Source: CAVVNN01 sp963838035
GTDB lineage: Bacteria > Actinomycetota > Thermoleophilia > Solirubrobacterales > 70-9
Reading direction: 5' to 3'
Length of the DNA: 64,000 nucleotides
NCBI GenBank assembly: GCA_963838035.1
Contig: CAWIPM010000001.1
Location: 1 to 64,000 of the forward strand
The position numbers were made by a program, and so were the translations under genes. Below are positions 61,027 through 64,000 of this stretch, piece after piece. How positions within the stretch are numbered: position 1 is the first letter of the stretch; each line of letters opens with the position of its first letter. The notes under the pieces are model-generated. The model was not told the origin of the DNA. It did not search any database and saw only the letters and a program-made list of their open reading frames with translations.

Positions 61027-61677
61027 ATGCAAAAGACACCGCGAACGAAACTGCGCCGGAAGCCCCAGCGAGGCTCCCATGATCGGGAGGCCGTCGAGGG
61101 GATCCTCGACGAGGCCCTTGTCTGTCATCTCGGCGTGACCGACGAGAACGGGTCCCCGGTGGTGACCCCGACGCTTCACGCGCGGGTTGGTGGGCAGGTC
61201 TACGTCCACGGCTCGGCCGCGAGCCGCACGATGCGTGCGGCTCGCCGCTCGGAGGTTTGCCTCACCGCGACCCTGCTCGACGGCCTGGTCCTCGCCCGCG
61301 CGGCGATGCACCACTCGGCGAACTACCGCTCGGTGATGCTCTTCGGCCCCGGCCAGGAGATCGAGAGCCTCGAGGAGAAGCGCCGCGCGCTGGAGGCGCT
61401 GGTCGAGAAGCTGGTGCCGGGGCGCTGGGACGATGTCCGGCCCCCGACCGACAGGGAGCTTCGCGCCACCACGGTCCTTCGGATTCCATTGGAGGAGGCC
61501 TCGGCGAAGGTCAGAAGCGGCCCCCCGGTCGATGACGACGCCGACTACGAGCTTCCCGTCTGGGCAGGAGTGGTTGGCCTGAGGCTCGTTGCCGACGATC
61601 CCCAGCCAGATCGCCGGTTCGCGCCAAACATCGAGTGCCCCGAGTACGTCACCGACCTGGTGCAGGAGCTGGGGTAG
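61027..61677 (+). CDS. pyridoxamine 5'-phosphate oxidase-family flavoprotein
   Basis: 216 aa. The N-terminus TPRTKLRRKPQRGSHDREAV, ILDEALVCHLGVTDENGSPV is that of the actinobacterial PNPOx-like family (Pfam Pyridox_ox_2). Split barrel: VVTPTLHARVGGQVYVHGSA, TLLDGLVLARAAMHHSANYR, SVMLFGPGQEIESLEEKRRA, LEALVEKLVPGRWDDVRPPT. FMN or F420 binding is likely; true PNPOx activity is not certain. Start coincides with the family N-terminus. Probably activated by the divergent MocR protein. Confidence 0.87.
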   Translation: MQKTPRTKLRRKPQRGSHDREAVEGILDEALVCHLGVTDENGSPVVTPTLHARVGGQVYVHGSAASRTMRAARRSEVCLTATLLDGLVLARAAMHHSANYRSVMLFGPGQEIESLEEKRRALEALVEKLVPGRWDDVRPPTDRELRATTVLRIPLEEASAKVRSGPPVDDDADYELPVWAGVVGLRLVADDPQPDRRFAPNIECPEYVTDLVQELG

Positions 61678-61741
61678 TCAGAGCAGCGTATGCAGGCAGA
61701 CCGGTAGCGAGTCCGCGAGAGACATACTCCGCGGCGGTGGG

Positions 61742-62311
61742 TCATAGGGCAGCGCGAATCATTGCCACGGCAGCCTCTCCGGCGGCCGCCACCGGTTCCG
61801 TGCTCCGCAATGCCCGGCTCAGCACGAATGCTCCCTCCAGGCCGGCCAGCATCTGGATCACGAGCCGGCGAGCGCGTTTGCGCGGGATGCCCGCGGCGAC
61901 GAAGCGCTCGGTGCCGCCCTCGATCCAGACGTCGAAGACATCTGCGCACGCCTGGCGCAGCTCCTCGTTGGTGCTCGACACCTCCAGAGCAACCGTCGCG
62001 ATCGGACAGGCATCGGCGTAATCGGTTTCGCGTAGGGTCTGCGCGGCGCCGGCGAAGAAGTCGCGAACGCCTGTGAGCAGGTCGACGTCGGGGCCGACGA
62101 ACTTGACGAAGAGCAGCCCGTAGAGCGCCCCCGAGCGGCGGATCGTCTCGGCGCCCAGCTCCTCCTTGCCGCCGGGGAAGAAGTGGTAGAGCGAGCCGAA
62201 CGGCGCTCCCGCTTCCTCGACGATCTGCTTGACCCCGGTTCCCATGTAGCCCTGGCGGCGAAACAGCTCCCCGCTCGTCTCCAGGATTCGATCCTTGGTG
62301 TCGCTACCCAT
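61742..62311 (-). CDS. TetR-family repressor
   Basis: 189 aa from the ATG at 62311. HTH: TKDRILETSGELFRRQGYMG, TGVKQIVEEAGAPFGSLYHF, FPGGKEEL. The C-terminal domain (FFAGAAQTLRETDYADACPI, ATVALEVSSTNEELRQACAD, KRARRLVIQMLAGLEGAFVL) is of the LmrA/YxaF-like class. Divergent from the hydrolase gene with 89 bases between, holding an imperfect palindrome. It most likely represses both genes until its ligand binds. Confidence 0.9.
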   Translation of the reverse strand: MGSDTKDRILETSGELFRRQGYMGTGVKQIVEEAGAPFGSLYHFFPGGKEELGAETIRRSGALYGLLFVKFVGPDVDLLTGVRDFFAGAAQTLRETDYADACPIATVALEVSSTNEELRQACADVFDVWIEGGTERFVAAGIPRKRARRLVIQMLAGLEGAFVLSRALRSTEPVAAAGEAAVAMIRAAL

Positions 62312-62350
62312 CCTTTTCCTTTCCAAGCCGCACGTCCGAGGACTCAATGC

Positions 62351-62377
62351 TAGATTGCCGCACACTAGAGCGATCTA
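62351..62377. promoter_or_regulatory. probable TetR operator
   Basis: TAGATTGCCG (62351-62360) and GAGCGATCTA (62368-62377) are complementary at 8 of 10 positions with a 7-base spacer, centred between the divergent TetR gene and hydrolase gene. Confidence 0.55.
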
Positions 62378-62400
62378 TCAAGAAGGATACGGGGTGTCAG

Positions 62401-63255
62401 ATGGAGAAGATTGAGCTTTCGGCAGGCGCGATCGAGTACCGCGACAGTGGCGGCGAGGGACCCGTGGTCGTATTGATCCACGGCTTGGTGATGGACGGCG
62501 AGATCTGGCGGGACGTCGTCGCCGATCTCGCCGACGATCATCGCTGCATCCGGCCGACCCTCCCCCTCGGAGCGCATCCCGAGCCGATGCGGCCCGACGC
62601 CGACCTCTCGCTGCGGGGGATGGGCAGGATCGTCGCTGAGTTCCTTGAGCGCCTCGACCTGCGCGACGTGACGCTCTGCTTCAACGACTGGTCCTGCGCG
62701 CAGACGATGGTCGCCGAGGGGCTCCTCGATCGCGTTGGAGGGCTCGGGCTGGTCTCCTGCGAGGCCTACGAGAACTATCCGCCTGGCCTGCCCGGCCGGA
62801 TGGTCTGGCTGTCCGCCAAGCTCCCGGGCGGGATGGCGATCATGCGTCAGACGCTGCTGCGGCCTTGGCTTCGCCGCCTCCCGATCGTCTACGGACGCCT
62901 CTCGAAGCGCGGCGTTCCCGACGAGATGCTGCGCGATTGGCTCATCCCGTTTGGACGGCGCGAGATCCAGCGCGACCTGCGCAAGTACGCCGGCGCCGCG
63001 ATGAAGGGACGCAAGGACATGCTGGCCGCGACACCGGCGCTGCGCTCCTTCGAGAAGCCGGTGTTGATCGCCTGGGCGGCGGAAGACCGGCTGATGCCGA
63101 TCCGCTACGGCCGCCGTCTCGCCGAGGACTTTCCCCACAGTCGCTTCGTCGAGGTCGCGGACAGCCACACGCTGGTCCCGTGGGACCAACCGGCCGCCTT
63201 GACGAAGGCGATCAGGGAGTTCGTCGGAGCGAGGAATCCATCAGGCCCGGTGTAG
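62401..63255 (+). CDS. alpha/beta hydrolase with Asp-type nucleophile elbow
   Basis: 284 aa. Oxyanion region VVVLIHGLVMDGEIWRDVVA; the elbow reads VTLCFNDWSCAQTMVAEGLL, where NDWS puts Asp at the nucleophile site as in haloalkane dehalogenases, instead of Ser. Acid: VLIAWAAEDRLMPIRYG; His: FVEVADSHTLVPWDQPAAL. All three catalytic positions are filled. Haloalkane or epoxide-like hydrolysis is a reasonable guess; the true substrate is not known. The ATG at 62401 lacks a strong ribosome site. Controlled by the divergent TetR protein. Confidence 0.82.
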   Translation: MEKIELSAGAIEYRDSGGEGPVVVLIHGLVMDGEIWRDVVADLADDHRCIRPTLPLGAHPEPMRPDADLSLRGMGRIVAEFLERLDLRDVTLCFNDWSCAQTMVAEGLLDRVGGLGLVSCEAYENYPPGLPGRMVWLSAKLPGGMAIMRQTLLRPWLRRLPIVYGRLSKRGVPDEMLRDWLIPFGRREIQRDLRKYAGAAMKGRKDMLAATPALRSFEKPVLIAWAAEDRLMPIRYGRRLAEDFPHSRFVEVADSHTLVPWDQPAALTKAIREFVGARNPSGPV

Positions 63256-63329
63256 TCCTGGGGGGGTCGCCGATCTCATCGGCACGCCGGTCCCTCGGTC
63301 TCGATCCCGAAGGGACATAGACTGCCTCG

Positions 63330-64000
63330 ATGGACTCTTCGCCGGTCGGCCCCGCGAGTGACGACTGGCGGCTGCAGGTCGACATCCACGACTCCAGGCA
63401 CGCAGCGTCCCTGCTGGAGCGGTTTGACGCGCGCGAGCTGGAGCACGACCTCAGCGACGCCTTTCACGATCGCCTGGTCGTCTCTCGCGACGACGATCGC
63501 GTCTTCGTCTACGCCGGAACCCGCGCTCAGGCCGAGAAGGCACGCGACCTGATCGCCTCCCTGGCCGACCGGCATGGGTGGGCAGTCGACGCCGAGTTGA
63601 CGCGTTGGCACCCCGAGGCGCTGGATTGGCAGGATCCCGACGCGCCCCTTCCCGAGCCTGACGCCGTCGAGCAGGCCGAGCACCGGGCTCGGGTTGCCGC
63701 CGAGCGCCAGGCGCTGGCGGAGACAGGCGAGCCCGAATTCGAGGTGCGCGTCGATCTTCCCACCCACCGGGAGGCGGCGCGATTCGCAGAGAAGCTCCGT
63801 GCCGAGGGTCTGCCTGCCGTGCGTCGCTGGCGCTACCTGGTCGTCGGCGCCGGCGACGAGGACGAAGCGAAGGCGCTGGCGGCGAGGATCGAAGGCGAGG
63901 CCCCGGGTGGCAGCGAGGTCACCGCGGAGGGCAGCGGCAAGGTCGCCTGGGCCGAGCGCCCACCAAATCCGTTTGCGGTTCTGGGCGGGCTCGGCGGCTG
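63330..64000 (+). CDS. conserved hypothetical protein (cut by window edge)
   Basis: At least 223 residues from the ATG at 63330. Two repeats of a beta-alpha-beta pattern: WRLQVDIHDSRHAASLLERF, VFVYAGTRAQAEKARDLIAS, and FEVRVDLPTHREAARFAEKL, LVVGAGDEDEAKALAARIEG. Each is about 70 residues and looks like a ferredoxin-like or SPOR-like fold, so the protein appears to be an internal duplication. Cytoplasmic, no signal peptide. The visible end NPFAVLGGLGG may begin a membrane region beyond the window. Function unknown. Confidence 0.7.
   Translation, partial: MDSSPVGPASDDWRLQVDIHDSRHAASLLERFDARELEHDLSDAFHDRLVVSRDDDRVFVYAGTRAQAEKARDLIASLADRHGWAVDAELTRWHPEALDWQDPDAPLPEPDAVEQAEHRARVAAERQALAETGEPEFEVRVDLPTHREAARFAEKLRAEGLPAVRRWRYLVVGAGDEDEAKALAARIEGEAPGGSEVTAEGSGKVAWAERPPNPFAVLGGLGG

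Overview
The window is very GC-rich (roughly 65-70 % by eye) and reads like a member of the Thermoleophilia / Solirubrobacterales (Actinobacteriota). This rests on the tandem giant secreted NHL/Fn3/PD40 proteins at 51.2-59.6 kb with Lys/His-rich tails, on a conjugative module with a DUF6112-like pilin, a sigma factor fused to a membrane segment and a transglycosylase/NlpC protein, and on GTG/TTG starts. The assignment is an inference; no rRNA or complete tRNA is present.

Layout. (1) 1-7.4 kb: distal end of an integrative conjugative element, with a mostly minus-strand secretion/pilus operon, then a lipoprotein, a cell-wall hydrolase, an excisionase and an intact tyrosine integrase. A 70-bp nested palindrome sits at 4191-4260. 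(2) 7.4-10 kb: cargo with a HicB/HicA toxin-antitoxin pair and a GHKL (Hsp90/MORC-like) ATPase fused to a probable PD-(D/E)XK nuclease, a strong anti-phage candidate. (3) 10-22.2 kb: a UBP zinc-finger protein, a LysR-controlled cluster (NTF2, NAD(P)-binding, VOC dioxygenase-like, SDR, double NTF2, MFS), and a membrane/ferredoxin/GNAT operon behind a truncated LuxR gene. (4) 22.27-30.4 kb: an integrase-less redox island bounded by near-identical ~125-bp direct repeats, with two peroxiredoxin-like paralogues (one without its peroxidatic Cys), a disulfide-reductase-like flavoprotein, a nitronate-monooxygenase-like protein, SDR, VOC, NTF2 and DUF3237. (5) 30.4-36.8 kb: frameshifted remains of a second element (IS66, coupling-protein tail, excisionase, integrase, Fic protein). 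(6) 36.8-40.77 kb: an IS21 element with intact ends and a 5-bp target duplication, then an HTH/AbiEii-type nucleotidyltransferase pair. (7) 40.8-64 kb: apparently core chromosome, with methyltransferases, SDR, DUF2255, lipoproteins, a C39-like peptidase, a TMEM175-type channel, secreted proteins, MocR/PNPOx, and TetR/hydrolase.

How it fits together. Copies of a sequence matching the 3' half of a tRNA-Met gene (anticodon loop CTCATAA) recur near 22.37, 30.38, 36.75 and 40.73 kb. Three of them are preceded, at a constant 81-82 bp, by two tandem 11-12-bp arms followed by TGAGC. I read this as serial integration at one tRNA-Met 3' end by related integrases, producing stacked islands of defence and redox cargo. 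The intact tRNA is presumably left of the window.

Quality warning. Genes at 0-5.8 kb and 29.2-40.6 kb carry many single-base frameshifts, mostly in short G/C runs, although the protein sequence stays recognisable across frames. Genes at 5.96-29.1 and 40.8-64 kb are clean, apart from one internally deleted antiporter relic. Unpolished multi-copy sequence and genuine decay are both possible, so the pseudogene calls are provisional.
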